From Thuidium tamariscinum (Eukaryota; Streptophyta; Bryopsida; Hypnales; Thuidiaceae), in the NCBI GenBank assembly GCA_947034885.2, contig OX344749.2, forward strand, positions 39,399,682 to 39,463,681: a DNA stretch of 64,000 bases, given 5' to 3'. Below are positions 49,475 through 61,681 of the stretch, piece by piece. The notes under the pieces are model-generated. The model was not told the origin of the DNA. It saw nothing but the letters and a program-made list of their open reading frames with translations, and made no database searches. Position 1 is the stretch's first letter, and every line of letters starts with the position of its first letter. The translations under genes were made by a program, and so were the position numbers.

Positions 49475-52393
49475 GGGTGATTGCAAGAAACACTTCACGT
49501 TTTTGGCTCAAACATAGTACTGGTAGTACTATGCGATTCTAACAATCTAGTACATTTGACGTGCACTTACAAATCCCAACTCACTAGTAAAAAAACAAGG
49601 TAATTGTAACCACCGGAACAATGACTTATTGTCCGCAGTAACTAAATAGTGACTACAGTTACTGATTTGACGTAGAAATTGCCCACGTTCGCAAGTTCAA
49701 TCATTCTGTAGTCATTTTTGGATAGCGCAGAGTAGAAATGGATGAGCATCCGACCAAACAGTAGCTCTATGAGCAGGTCATTGTTGGAACTTTGTTAAAA
49801 AAGCCATGTTGGAATGAACGCAGTCATGGGCTAGTCATTTAGAAGCCATAAAAAAATGGTTTGGAGATGGTAATTACTGTCATATGACTTCACTTTCACT
49901 TGATTGTGGATTTGGGGTAATATTTTTAGTTTTCAAATTTTTTTGGGCCTTGGAGTCAAGTTTGAAACATGGTTATGACACCTAGATGGATTAGGGTTCA
50001 ATTAAATGGACGCATCAGATTGCTTCCTTTAGAAGGGGCTTAGATGAACAAATCAAATTTTCAAAAGTGCTTGAGATGGATGGATCAAATTGACAAATGA
50101 AACTTCATCTTCACAACAAAATGATGGTTCAAGATTGCATCTCTAAAGAATTGAATAGCTTAGATTTTAGGGTAGCCACCACATTTTAGGGCAGTTGCCA
50201 TCTAGTTTAAGGGTTTTAGGCTTCTATTTCTATGAAAACTAATTGCAGTCATTGTTTAATCATACAATATTCATTTTTTAGTCATAGAACAATCATTCAA
50301 CAATTATAGAGTATATTGTGACGTGGCAGCAAGAGATTTCAGTTGTATTGTTAGAAATGAATGGTAGAGATTTTGTCTCTTCCCTTTGTAGTTAGGGATT
50401 AGGCTAGCCACCACCATTTTAGGTCATCTTCTTTTCTTCTTTTCTTCTTGATTATGAACATCTTCTTCATTTTTTCCTCTTAGTGTAGAGGTTTTGTTTG
50501 TTGTAGACTGTAGAGGTGTTGTTGGCTTGTTGCTATATAGAGTTGTTGTTGGCTGTAGAAGTATTGTTGCTGTAGATGTGTTGTTGGCTGTAGAAATGTT
50601 GTTGTTGTAGAGGTATTGTGGAGGTGTTTTGTTTAAGGTTTAGGGGTAGTTTTGTTGTTGTAGAGGTGTTGTTTTGTAGTTTTAGGGTTTGTTGTTCACT
50701 TGTTCTACCATTTTGTTGATATGTAGTTTTAGTAGTGGTGGTGGTGGTTTCAATTGGTAGTTTCAATAATTTTAGTCTAGTGTTTTCAGTGGAAAGAGTT
50801 GGTATTTCCAGTGGTTTTAGTCAAGTGTTTTCAGTGTTTTCAGTGTTTTCAATGGTTTCAGTCTAGTGTTTTTAGTATGTTTAGTGTTTTCAGTCTAGTG
50901 GTTTTGTTTTAGTCATTGTTTTCAATGTTTTTATTGTTTTGAGTCTAGGGTTTAGTTCCAATCATTGTTTTCAATCTAGTTGTTTAGTTCAGTCATTGCA
51001 TAGAATGTCGCAGACCACATCGTTTTTGCACCAGTCATTGAATGTAACCATCACAGGCATTCCCCGAAGGCCATTCAATGAGTTTGAAATGACCTTCCTA
51101 GTCATTTATCCTTACGACTGGAGTATAAAGTGCACTCAATGAACACTAAGGAATGACTACAATAGAAAATATAGCCTGCCGTGCACACTCTACAAAATAA
51201 ATGATTACTTAGTGATTAGCTTGGAACTCACTGGGATAGTCACACTTTGCCCACACAAATATGGCACATTCATTTCTTGGTCACAAACCAATAACATGGC
51301 GGTACACGACCCCAAACAAAGTAGTCATTCATAAGTTTTTGGACATGAAAATGACTGCAGATTCACTCAAAAATGACTTCATAATCGCTTAGAAATGACT
51401 AAGCCATTACGCTGCATGCATCATTGTAGTTATTGTTTAGTCATCTAAAAGCCCAGTAATTGCCTCCTAAACCACCTACGTGGCATCTATACTCATGTGG
51501 AAAGTGTCTCAGATCGTCTAGGTCCTAAACCACATCAGCTAAATTGGGGTAATGAACTTTTTTCAAAGGACAGATGAGGAACAAACCCCCAAGTCCAAAA
51601 TGATCCAAATGTCCGCAATGACTTGTCTAGTATGACTCCAACCCCAGAATCACTGCAACAGTCATAGACGCTATTTTTTGTCTGGAATAACTAGAAAAGC
51701 AATCATTTGCGTCAGTCATTAAACGCCTGTTTTCTACTAATGACTACCGATTTTGGGCGCCAACAAATTTGGGCCGTCAGTTCAGTACTATGTAGTACTA
51801 TGCAGTACTGTAAACTTCTACAAAGTACTTCACAGGCTAGTACAGGCCCGGCTACAAGGAGTAGAAAATAGTAGAAAAAGGGTCTTTGGACCTTTTTATT
51901 TTTAATTAGTCAAAAAATCAAAAAATTATTTTAATTTTTCTAATTTTTCTAAACAAAATTGTGCTCACATTGCAACAAAAAATTCCTTTGAATTCTTTTT
52001 TCCCTTTGCATAGCATTTGTGCAAAGGAAGGTCACTTTGACCCCATGTAGACAATAGACATTTTACTATTTTCATAAAAACTCATTGTAAATCCTTGAAA
52101 TGTTAGTAGACCTTCAACTTGTCCAATTTGTGGCTTCAAATTTGGACTTTTGAGTCAAAAATAGGACTACCCCCCCCCCAAATAGCGAAGGTAGACAGCC
52201 AATTGGGGGCAATTTAAAAATATTAAACTAATTTTTAAAAAATTAAAAAAATTACACAACAAATAAAACTTTTTTGTGCACCTTCGATCCAAATTTCAAG
52301 CTGATAGAGCAAAATATTCAAAAGTTATAAGCAAAAAAATACCTAGTAGAAGTCAAGGGGACAAAAAAGGACAAGTATTTCTTGCAATCACCC
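49475..52393. mobile_element. GGGT-family element, copy 2 (interrupted)
   Basis: Left end GGGTGATTGCAAGAAACAC, right end inverted GGGTGATTGCAAGAAATAC. Flanks are TGTT and AGTT, three of four bases shared. Removing the CACTA insertion and its duplicated ACT leaves about 755 bp, in line with the 729-813 bp of the other copies. It sits inside the Pif1-like pseudogene. Confidence 0.8.
49582..51742. mobile_element. CACTA-type element, 2.16 kb, ACT duplication
   Basis: Starts CACTAGTAAAAAAACAAGG and ends CCTGTTTTCTACTAATG (inverted end with small changes). ACT is duplicated at 49579-49581 and 51743-51745. Many AATGACT/AGTCATT subterminal motifs occur in the outer several hundred bases on both sides. 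No transposase frame remains. It is nested in GGGT copy 2. Confidence 0.82.
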
Positions 52394-53794
52394 AGTTCAC
52401 AAATTTTGTTGGAACCCTCAATATAGTGATGGCATATTGGAGGTAAGTGAGCCATGTCTCCCACCAACAACAACAACTTAGATTCAAATGGATAATTGTT
52501 TTTACTTAAACTTATTCAACTCATGAATAAATAGCATTCAATATGTTGCTTGTCATCATATTCATCTCGTCAATGATAAACACATCAACCTCTTTTAACC
52601 TCTAAATAGTGATATTGGATTGGCAAAGAGTATATAACTAATCATGTACATGAATCCTATACTGTGTATAAACTATAGTTGATGTGCTAAACATCGCCTT
52701 GCTATTGGAGCAATTATTCTAGATAAGAGCACCTTCTTGTCCAAGCCTTGTAAGTAATTTGTTAAATATTGATGTAGAAGTTCTTTCCACTACTTGGTGT
52801 GCCTTCCAAAAAATGAATTTCCTTCAATGAATTGCACATTTCATCAAATATCCATTGTTGTTCATCAAATAACAAAGTTGATTGCATCTTTGCTTTAAAA
52901 TTGTGATTAAAACAACTTTGTTTGATTGCCCCATTCATATCAAAAGTCTTGCTCATGTCATTCACTTCAAATGCTCCAACATAATCAAGATCTAAATAGG
53001 AATGATTCTCAAGGAGATTATCCAACAAATTTTCTTGTCTAATTTCATCATATAGATTTCTTTGTGTATATTGAAAAACATAGTCTTTTAGTGATCCTAA
53101 ATTTGAAAGGTATCCCCTAATCCTATACTCTGAAACATATGATTGCTTCACATTAATTGGTGAATAGAAATCACCTTCACTCTTAAAAGCTACATGTTGG
53201 AGAAGTACATTATAGAAAAAGGCTTTTGTATCTCTCATTGGAGAATAGTCAGTAAACCAAACTACTCTATTGTTATAATACAGATAATGTCCAAATTCAT
53301 CTCTTTCTAAGACAATTTTTTGATCATACATGGTCTTCACTATTTTATAAGCCTTGTAATATTCTTTAAAACTACAACTTTCAAACTCAATAGGTCTACC
53401 TATATAGTGGTCAATAGGATGTAACGAGAGCATCCGTGATTTAGAATTAATAGATCTTGAACGCATTTTGGGCAACTTTGAGTCAATATACACAACTTGT
53501 TCACTTTTTCTAACAATTGGTATTTGAAGACAAGTAAGAGAGGCTTCACACAACATTATAGGCTTTGCCAAAATGGTCGCTACAATAAGTTCTAGCTCAA
53601 TTTTTGACACATTCTCTGAATGATTAATATTAACCTAAATGTTTTGAATTATTTTTATGAATTTCACAGATCCTAGAGGTTTTCTTTCAATTGTATACTT
53701 TAACAAGTAGAAAGACAAATATGAAGATGTTATTTGTTGAATGTTTATGTGTGCTCCCCATATCAATAATAGTGTTGCATGATACGGTACAATA

Positions 53795-54523
53795 GGATCA
53801 TTGCAAGAAACAGCTGTCAATTTTGTTGCGTTTTGCAACAATACTCATGACTTTTTTAGGAGTACTATAAAATTAGAAAACTAATTTTTAAAATTTTTTA
53901 AAAATATGAATAATGTATAAACTTCTAAAATGAAGGTTTTCATTGAAGGAAATTGATAGAAAAATTCTTTAAGTATGAAAACTTGAAAAGTGCCAAATCT
54001 CAAGAAAATAGGTACTTTGATTCAAAAATTAGGAAAAAAAGTAAAAAAAAGTATTTAAAAAAAATCAAAAGTGACCATTCACAACAACTTTATGGAGATG
54101 GTCAATTACCAAAAAACCCACCAAAATCATATTTTATATATTTCAAAATATAAGCAGAAAGAAGCTCACTTTGTAGACCTTCACACCACACAAAATTAAC
54201 TATTTTTGAAAATCCTTCCTTGAAAAGCTAGAAGTCTACTAGAAAACCATCTCATCCAAATTTCATCTCAAAATCAGTAAAAAAGAGGTACTCCATAGTA
54301 CTAAAAAACCCTAAATTGCAAAGTGTGACATTCAATTGAGGGCTATTTTTGGATAGTAAAACATTTTAAAAAAATATGAAAAAATTATGGAAGGTGTACG
54401 ATAGTTATGAGTAGCTTCCCTATAAATCTTGAGTCATTTGGAGTCAAAACACAAAAGTTATGGCTAAAAAACAGATCAGCATGCAACATGTGAAAATAGT
54501 ACAAGTGTTTCTTGCAATGACCC
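53795..54523. mobile_element. GGGT-family element, copy 3 (729 bp)
   Basis: Left end GGATCATTGCAAGAAACAG, right end inverted GGGTCATTGCAAGAAACAC. Flanks AATA and AACA are a near match for a 4-bp duplication. Subterminal AAAAGTTAT is shared with copies 2 and 4. No coding content. Confidence 0.75.
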
Positions 54524-55529
54524 AACACTCCAATTACAATGCCTCGATCTATAATGCTTCCATCGTCTAGTATTTACATTTTTCTTTGCCTTAATATTTG
54601 AGTTATTTTCAAATGAAAATCCATATTTGCACTTCTTATTTTCATAGCACTTGTTTGCCTTACATGTGTGTAACTACTTTCGCTTTACTAATTGAAATAA
54701 TCTCGTCTAAGTCTCATCTTTAGATTTCTATTGGATCAATGTTTTTACCATCGCATATCCAAGTACATTTAGAGTGACTACTTACCATTAGAAATGAAAA
54801 CCTCAAATCTTATACTTTTCATTGCATTGAATCTTTTTTCTTTTATTCTCCAAATAAGATAAACATATGGAAATTATTACACAGAAATGAAGAATATGTT
54901 TAAGATTATACTACCGTGAATTTAGAGCGTCATGATTGTCAAATTGGATTTCAATGTAGCTAGTAACTACTCAAATATACATGACTTTCTACATTCCAAA
55001 ATTTCTTTAAAATGTTAATATGTCTCAAACTTGGCACTTTTATATTTTGAAGGACCTTGAATTCTGAGACCTATACCACTCCTAAATTTGAGAGCCATAG
55101 ATGGAAATGAATTGTAAAAAATGGCGAAATGGAATATTGCCATTTTAACAAAAACTAATGTACCTTGTGCCGTTGCCATAGTCAAATCTAATTTGAATGC
55201 ATGAAAACTTTGAAATTCAATAACTCTCACACAGTAGGTCCAAATGCCATGAAACCAAGCCCATGCACCCCTCCTTACTAAGGGCTTTCCAATGGTACCA
55301 ATATTGCAACCAAAATATAAGTAAAAATTATTTTCTAATTTTTGAGAACCAAATATAATTCAAAAATCCATAACTTCCACACCATAGGTTGAATCGCCAC
55401 AAAACAAGCCCATACATCCTTCTTCACCAAGAGCTTTCCAAAGTTACCAACCACACTGCCATAGGAAACACAGGCTGAGAGATCTCAACGTAACAAACAA
55501 AACTAACAAAACAAAATAAACTACTTGTC
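54524..55529. other. AT-rich spacer, no gene seen
   Basis: No family features or supported reading frames on either strand. Confidence 0.5.
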
Positions 55530-55591
55530 TTAACCCCTAACTGCCCAAGGCACCAGAATCTGGTGTTTGCAAAACTTTCAAGTTAAGTAAA

Positions 55592-56404
55592 GGGTGGTTG
55601 CAAGAAATACTTGCCACTTTTTGTAGCGTTTTACTAGGGATTGCATTTTTGCAGCATAGTACTGCCAATACTACAAGTACTATTAGCAAATTGCCAATGT
55701 ATTGTGCTTTTGACACGTGCACTAGAGTCAGGAGTTAATGTGGCAATTGAATGACATTATCTTATATATTGTATCATTTAAAAAGTTTGACAGGTGGATG
55801 AATGTGGGATTAAAGTCAGATGTGGGAATATTATGTCCACGTAACAGTACTTAAGAGTAGAAGACTACAATTTTTTTCCAGAAAATATAGTGATCTAATT
55901 TTAATTCATAAAAAATCAAAAGTAATTTATTTATTTATTTTTAATTATGTCCATTTTTCAAATCTCCTTATCATCACTTTCATTCAAAAAAAATTAGAGT
56001 CACAATATTTTTAGAATTTGTAAATGTGTGCGCCATTGAGCTATATTATGTAGCACATACATCATCCAAAAATAACTAAAAATTGAATTCCAAACCATGT
56101 TCATAAGTTTACTAAGTGGAGGAACATACCACCAAAATATCAATTCAAAAGCATTCATTTTGATTACTACAAATGTAGTGAATCCTTGTTCACTTAATGT
56201 GTGATGAGTGGACAAAGTTAATTTTTAAATAAAAAAATCTTTTTCCAAAATTAAAAAAAATAATGGAACCCTTAAGCATGAAGTTAGTTATATCCAATAA
56301 AAATTCCAAGGTCAAAGCTTTTTGGATCCAAAAGTTATACTACAAGAGAAGAAAGTTGTTTTCATTGTGACAACAAATAGGACTGGTGTTTCTTGCAATG
56401 ACCC
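55592..56404. mobile_element. GGGT-family element, copy 4 (813 bp), with known empty site
   Basis: Ends GGGTGGTTGCAAGAAATAC and inverted GGGTCATTGCAAGAAACACC. TAAA is duplicated at 55588-55591 and 56405-56408. The related element at 27284 has a single TAAA at the same point, which confirms both borders and the 4-bp duplication. Confidence 0.88.
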
Positions 56405-56800
56405 TAAAACCTAACCAAATTGCTATTTTTAGTAGTTTGTATTTTTTGAAAGTTCTTATAGAAGTCTAGTTTTAGTGTCAAAAATCCGATTTGGAAAATG
56501 AACGATAGTGATTATTCTATACAAGTTTTTGTGCAAGGGCACCTATGGCAATCTTGACTTCCCGTAGTGTTGAGAACTCTTGGAAATGAGCCTCAAATAC
56601 ACTAGATCTTGGATCAAAAATCACATTCAAAATTCATTTAAAAAAATTACAAAGTAGTTTTTAAGAAGCCATAAATTGATTGGGGTTATACATGTTAGGT
56701 CCTTTAACCTCATATTTTTTTGGTCACCACTGTTTTAGATTTGACTTGTGAAAAGAGGATTGAAAGATTTTTGCAGTTTTAACACCCTCATGGTCAAACA

Positions 56801-56950
56801 TTATAATCTTTCAATCTATAAGTGATATTGTTGTGTTTTCTTTTCCCATGAGATCTCTAACATGTCTAGTTGACATTATAATCTTTCAATCCGTAAGTGA
56901 TATTGTTGTGTTTTCTTTTCCCATGAGATCTCTAACATGCCTAGTTTGAA
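56801..56950 (+). repeat. 75-bp tandem duplication
   Basis: Two adjacent copies starting TTATAATCTTTCAAT, at 56801 and 56876, differing at a few bases. The homologous element at 27284 has one copy. Confidence 0.85.
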
Positions 56951-57070
56951 TTTGTATGGTTACCATTCAAAAAAATTGGTAAAACTTATCCAAATGTTGG
57001 CATTTTGTTCAATTTAGAGCAAATTCCAAGACACTCCAAAGAGGCCTTGGGCATTGCATTTAGGGGTTAA

Positions 57071-58558
57071 GGTATAGATTTCGCATGTGAGGTGAATTCT
57101 AGTTGGCCACTGCGGTTCAAGTTCCCAAGACTCACTTGGTGACCTGGAAGCATGATAAGAATCATATGATTTGAGGCCCATGACATCTGAATCGAAGAAA
57201 CAAACAAAATACGCTGAGTTGACGACTGCAAGTTCCCACTTTTCCGCCGAAAAGCCATTTATAGTGAAGTCTCCCACTTTCGCATGTGAGGAATTAAAAA
57301 GTGATGAAGTTTCCAATGGAATCAAGTCAACCATGGACTCAGCAGGAAATACTAAAGTGGTCTCCCATGCTGACTTCCGGAAAGGTGAAGTCCGGAGTCC
57401 AGTCCCTCTCCAAGTCCAACAACTTTGACAATCCCGTCAACAGTGTACGCAACTTACCTGGCGTATGTCACCATTCTTTCCTAAACTAACGTCAAAAATC
57501 GGCATCTCTCCCGAGGTCTTGGCCAAGAATGGAGACTAATAACATACCGTAGAGTGGCAGTTAAGAGCTATGCTGTCATTTACCTGGTTTGGGCATGGTG
57601 TTTGCGGCTTGATCGAAGCAGGGCATGTCGACCGAGCATCTCTCGTCACCGTTTGAGAACAGTGTGATGAAAGAACAGTGTTATTAGCAGCAGGGAGTTT
57701 GTTGGGAGTTTGCGGGGACTCGGGGAGCTCCGGCCACATGCAAGCGCTGCTGGCTATAGTTCCACCTGTGCCCGCTTTACCCCCCCAAAATTAGAAAACT
57801 CGTGGTGCAGGGAGCGAGGACACAAGATGCTCGCTTACTTGTTCGTTGCCCATGCCCATCAGTGCGTGAGGGGATAGCGGAATACTCCAGACTGGTAGTG
57901 TAATCATACTCCCTGGCCGAGGATTCGATCTCGTTTGAGAAACTTGCATAATCACTGGGTTAGGGCGCCGGGGATGGCGGATTTTCAACTTAATCATGCG
58001 CTACAATCATAGCATGAGCGTGGAATGAGTCTTCACTGGAGGGCAGCTAGTTTGCAAGTGGTAAAGGCCAAATTCCTGCAGCTGCCTTTGCTAGTGGTCT
58101 TCTCATGATCGAATCTTGCTAGTCATCGAGGCATGCTGCTCCAGAGCCTAACATGCGTACGAGCTACTACTGTTGGTAATGCGTGAGTACTCTTGTGGGT
58201 TGATTATAAATGAGCCTGTTTGTGTCTGGGCATCCCTTTCTGTTTCGTCCCCGTCGTGCAGAGCTTGTGCGAGCTTGGATCACAGTGGTATATAGATTGT
58301 GAAGAACAAAAGCGTTCCGTGAGAATTCTTCTGTGCCTGACTTTTTAATTTACAGGAATTTAAAGTGGGCACACACTGTTGATCAATCTATGGAAGATAT
58401 TACGAGTACGTACCAGTTGAGGTTGCGGCCGGAGTTCGTGCAGATTACGAGCTCGCTTCGTGCACCTTGATGATGTATGCGAGGTTGGGAGGTTGGTTGG
58501 TTGGGTAGATCATTTCCTGGTGTGGCATTGAAGGCGAGAGGGTTGCTAGAATCCAGTC
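57071..58558. other. upstream region of the USP-like gene, no gene resolved
   Basis: Composition is near-genic and several short frames exist on both strands, but none shows a family feature or a consistent exon chain. It probably contains the promoter and 5' UTR of the gene starting at 58559, and perhaps decayed gene pieces near 57080-57480. Confidence 0.4.
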
Positions 58559-61081
58559 GTGGCACCAGCTATGAAGTCGAGGCGAACGTCCTCCATTAGA
58601 TGGAACAGTGATTCCCTGCGGGAGCCCCTGTCACAATGGCCAACAGATCTCGAGAGCTGCTACGAAACCTCTGCGGACGATTTCAGCGACGTCGACGCTG
58701 AGAGGAGGTTTCGAGGCGGGTGTCGTTACGAGAGTGACTTGAGCGACGTCGGCGTGGGCGTGGGCGTGGGCGTCGAGTCGTCCTGCGAGACTCGGAGGAC
58801 GTTTCTTCATAGCCGGACTGGTAGTTGTAGTAGTGTGGTGAGGAAGAACGTGAACTACGACAGCGACAGTTGCTTGACGCCTCGGTCTCGTCGCACTCTG
58901 AGAAGGACGCTGTCGACCTCCACGACGATGGAGCCTGACCTCAACCCCCCATCCAAGGCGCCCGAATTGGACACCATTTTCAGCCCCACGCACGAGATTC
59001 TGCACCCTTTGCAGTCGTTGCGCCTGGAGCGATCCTTGTCGAGCAAGGAAACGCATTTCTCGACCAAAGTCGGGTACCGCTCATTGGAAGCCTTCCCACT
59101 CCCCAAGCCTCCACAGTCGATGGGACTACTGTCCCCGAAGCCCAAACAAACGCCGGGAAAAGTCCACAGCTACAACGCTCGCAAATTCTCGAAGCCAACA
59201 GTGGAAGAAGAGAAGTTAGAGCAGAAACAAAGTCTGATCGATTCCGGAGATTGCGTCTTGAACACCGTCAGCGAGGAGAAACCCGAGCAGGGAAACCCGA
59301 CAGAGGGCAACATCGTCGTCATCATTGTGGATGCTGAGAAGAAACTGACGTTTGTGGCGTTAGACTGGGCTATCAATGTTGCGGCTCGACCCGGTGATGA
59401 GATCATTGTTCTCGGTGTTCTCAAGCGTGTCACGAGTCCAACTTGTACGTGCTAGCTATATTCTCTCTTTAGTTACGTTCTTCCTATATTTGTGCACTGC
59501 CTAGTGTTAAGGACGAGTGTTTGCTAACGTTCGCTCACAATTCACAGTGGGATACAAGATGGTGGCGAACACCGACCCCGTGTACGGCATCAATAGAGAG
59601 TTTCTGCAATCGGAGGTGGACAAGACAACGGAATCCTTTGAAAGCAAGGTGTCAGAGAGCGGCAGAAGAGATGAATGCGAGAAGAAGAAAGTAAATCCCT
59701 ATCCCTGTTCTTCTTGTCAGTGCAGATGATCATCTCACTGAATGTCATGCAATCTCGAGGTCAATTCGCTTGCTCTGCTTGTTGTGGTCGTGACCAACAT
59801 GGTTGTAGGTCAAGATTAGCGTGCGGATCGCTCCCGGGGCCCGCGCCAGAACGGTCGTTGTGAGAGAGCTTCAAGCTCTTGGTGCGACGTATGCGATTTT
59901 TGACAGGTTTGTTTCGCCATTGTTGCACCTGGAACGACACTTGAATCATCGTATTGACCCAAAATCATCCCCCTCAAATCTTAAGGCTATTGATACATAT
60001 TGATTAGGAAGACGACCTAAACACCTTCTTTATCTGAGATGAAAGTCTTGAATCTTGGCATCAGAGTAATGCATTCCTCGCTGCATTGGAACCCCTTTCA
60101 TTCCCTAACAAGAACATACAAAAATTTGACCAATCTAATACCGTCCATATTCTAAGATTTTGAATTAATGTCCCCATGAATGATCAATGCAAAATCCATA
60201 GAAGATAAACCTCTCAACCGTTTCACAACTTCTGCATCCAGTATCCGAAAAATGCATCCTTGGATGCAGTGGAACCCCCTTTCATTCTCTTAGATGTACA
60301 CATATAAACTACGACTGATCTAATAACATCCCTAGTCAAAGATTTTGAATGCCCCACGGAAGATTAATGCAAAATCCATAGAAGTTGAAAGCTCTCAACC
60401 GTTCCACAACTTTGGCATCCGGCATCTGAATATTGTATTCTTCGATGCATTGGAACCTCTTTTCATTTTTTTGAAAAGAACACACAAAAATTTGCCCAAT
60501 CTAATAATATCCATAGTCTAAGATTTGAAAGAATTTGAGTGTCCCCTGGAATGGTCAATGCAAACTCCTTGGAAGTTGAAAGTTCTCGGCAACCGTTTCG
60601 CAGGAAGGTGATGAGGAATCGAAGATACTACGGAAAGCACCTCTCCTGCCACGCCGTGCGCATGCGACGAAATGGGCGCTCCACCAAGACCATCACACAG
60701 CTGGTGCCATCACCGAAATCGAGATCGCCAACCTCTGACATCTCCTCCGTGTCTTCTTCCATGAGCACGAACGAGTCGTCATCCAGGAGTCCAACGTTCT
60801 GGCGAAGAATCGCGAGCTTCAGATCCAGTCGCTGCAGCAGTGGTAGTCGCCGGAGTCCAGGAAGCTCCCCGAGTAGCACTCACAGGTCAGACATCACCTC
60901 GCTCCCATCGCCCCCTGAAATCCCAAAACAAGAGTTTCCAGGATTGGACCAGCTGAAATCACTCCGCCTGCCCGAAGCTCCTCCGGCCGAGGCGCACCCG
61001 TACAATGCCATGGGAGTCTCGCATCGGAAGCAACGCCCTGCAATTTCGGTCACCATTCCTCCCGCAATCTGCGCCAATTAG
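58559..61081 (+). CDS. USP-like (adenine nucleotide alpha hydrolase fold) protein
   Basis: Four exons: 58559-59444, 59548-59690, 59809-59906, 60604-61081, with phases closing to 535 codons (534 aa). Residues 1-245 are Ser/Arg-rich and likely disordered. From about 251 the USP-like fold begins: NIVVIIVDAEKKLTFVALDW, PGDEIIVLGVLKRV, then VKISVRIAPGARARTVVVRE and LGATYAIFDRKVMRNRRYYG, ending LSCHAVRMRRNG. This resembles the N-terminal USP-like region of plant inactive-kinase-type proteins, but no kinase domain follows. The last 130 residues are Ser/Pro-rich instead. Nucleotide binding is not certain, as a clear G-2x-G-9x-G(S/T) motif was not seen. Plant proteins of this kind are linked to stress and signalling; the role here is unknown. 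Confidence 0.78.
60045..60603 (+). repeat. threefold tandem repeat filling intron 3 of the USP-like gene
   Basis: Units of about 175-185 bp share GGCATC/TGCATC (60058, 60233, 60414), then TTCATT, CAATCTAATA, ATGCAAAATCCATAGAAG and CTCAACCGTT. The third copy ends at the functional acceptor (TTTCGCAG before 60604). The earlier copies carry CACAACTT in place of CGCAG, so they lack the AG at that point. Confidence 0.8.
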
Positions 61082-61681
61082 GTTTCAGAGTTGGAGACTC
61101 GTGTTCCAACGATTTGGGCAACGCCACTTGAAGATTCTGAAACCATACTGCGTGATGAGATTATGGGTTTGGAATTGGAATTGCGCAGAGACGAAACCAA
61201 ATTGGAACCCCTCAATTCCCAAACCAACCCTAATTTCGAAACCCTAAATTCGAAACCCTTAAACAACAGGCAAGGTGATTCTCTATCTGAACTGGTAGCC
61301 AGTCCACGGGTGAATTGTATTCATTAATACACAAGGAAGATAGTGCCTCTGTTTGCAAGGTTTTACTGTAGAATGTTTTAGCGTTTGAGTAGATGGACTA
61401 ATTGAATAGGAGACTAGATCAGTAGTTTGAAGAACGTGATGATTTACATTGAAATTTCAATTTGTGTTGTGTACTTTACATTACAGACTGGAAAGCTAGT
61501 TTCTTGGCCAATGTCGAGGAGCTGAAATCGACATGTCTATGGAGTCTGCACTAGCATGTTGAAAGAAATTGGAATTGGGGTTTAAAGTAGGGTTTAAGGA
61601 TCATTTGGCTCTTTGTACGTTTCGGTTGTGATCTGATTTGCATATAATGATGTAATGTGAATGCCTGATGGCTTTGCAGTC
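61082..61681. other. USP-like gene 3' UTR and spacer
   Basis: Sequence after the stop TAG is moderately GC-rich to about 61330 and is likely 3' UTR. A 78-codon open frame inside it shows no family features. Confidence 0.5.

Larger units (their letters stand above)
48946..53610 (-). pseudogene. broken Pif1/Helitron-type helicase, split by nested transposons
   Basis: Reading down the minus strand, 53610-52762 is open for 282 codons and ends in a Walker-A-like GTPSSGKNF after LLFDEQQWIFDEM. 52760-52400 continues with stops but still shows the Walker-B-like KEVDVFIIDEMNMM and VGDMAHLPPICHH. The C-terminal part resumes at about 49460-48946 with TIVLCTHKRDVDKYND and ALDVEELGDWIDEPNFNELK, which are Pif1-family blocks. 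The break is a 2.9-kb insertion (49475-52393). The upstream LSLHPIDHYIGRPIEFES region resembles Helitron RepHel helicases more than cellular PIF1, but no Rep domain or Helitron ends were found. Inactive. Confidence 0.75.
55530..57070. mobile_element. TTAA/CCC-type element interrupted by GGGT copy 4
   Basis: TTAA at 55530-55533 followed by CCCCTAACTGCCCAAGGC; the right end is GCCTTGGGCATT, then TTTAGGGG, then TTAA at 57067-57070. TTAA duplications with CCC-type ends recall piggyBac-like elements. The body matches 27284-27931. An 813-bp GGGT element splits it at 55592, and an internal 75-bp tandem duplication lies at 56801-56950. Confidence 0.7.

Noticed and set aside
57014-57334. 106-codon minus-strand frame near the end of the TTAA-type element
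   Set aside because: It crosses the element border at 57070, and no domain or exon chain could be found.
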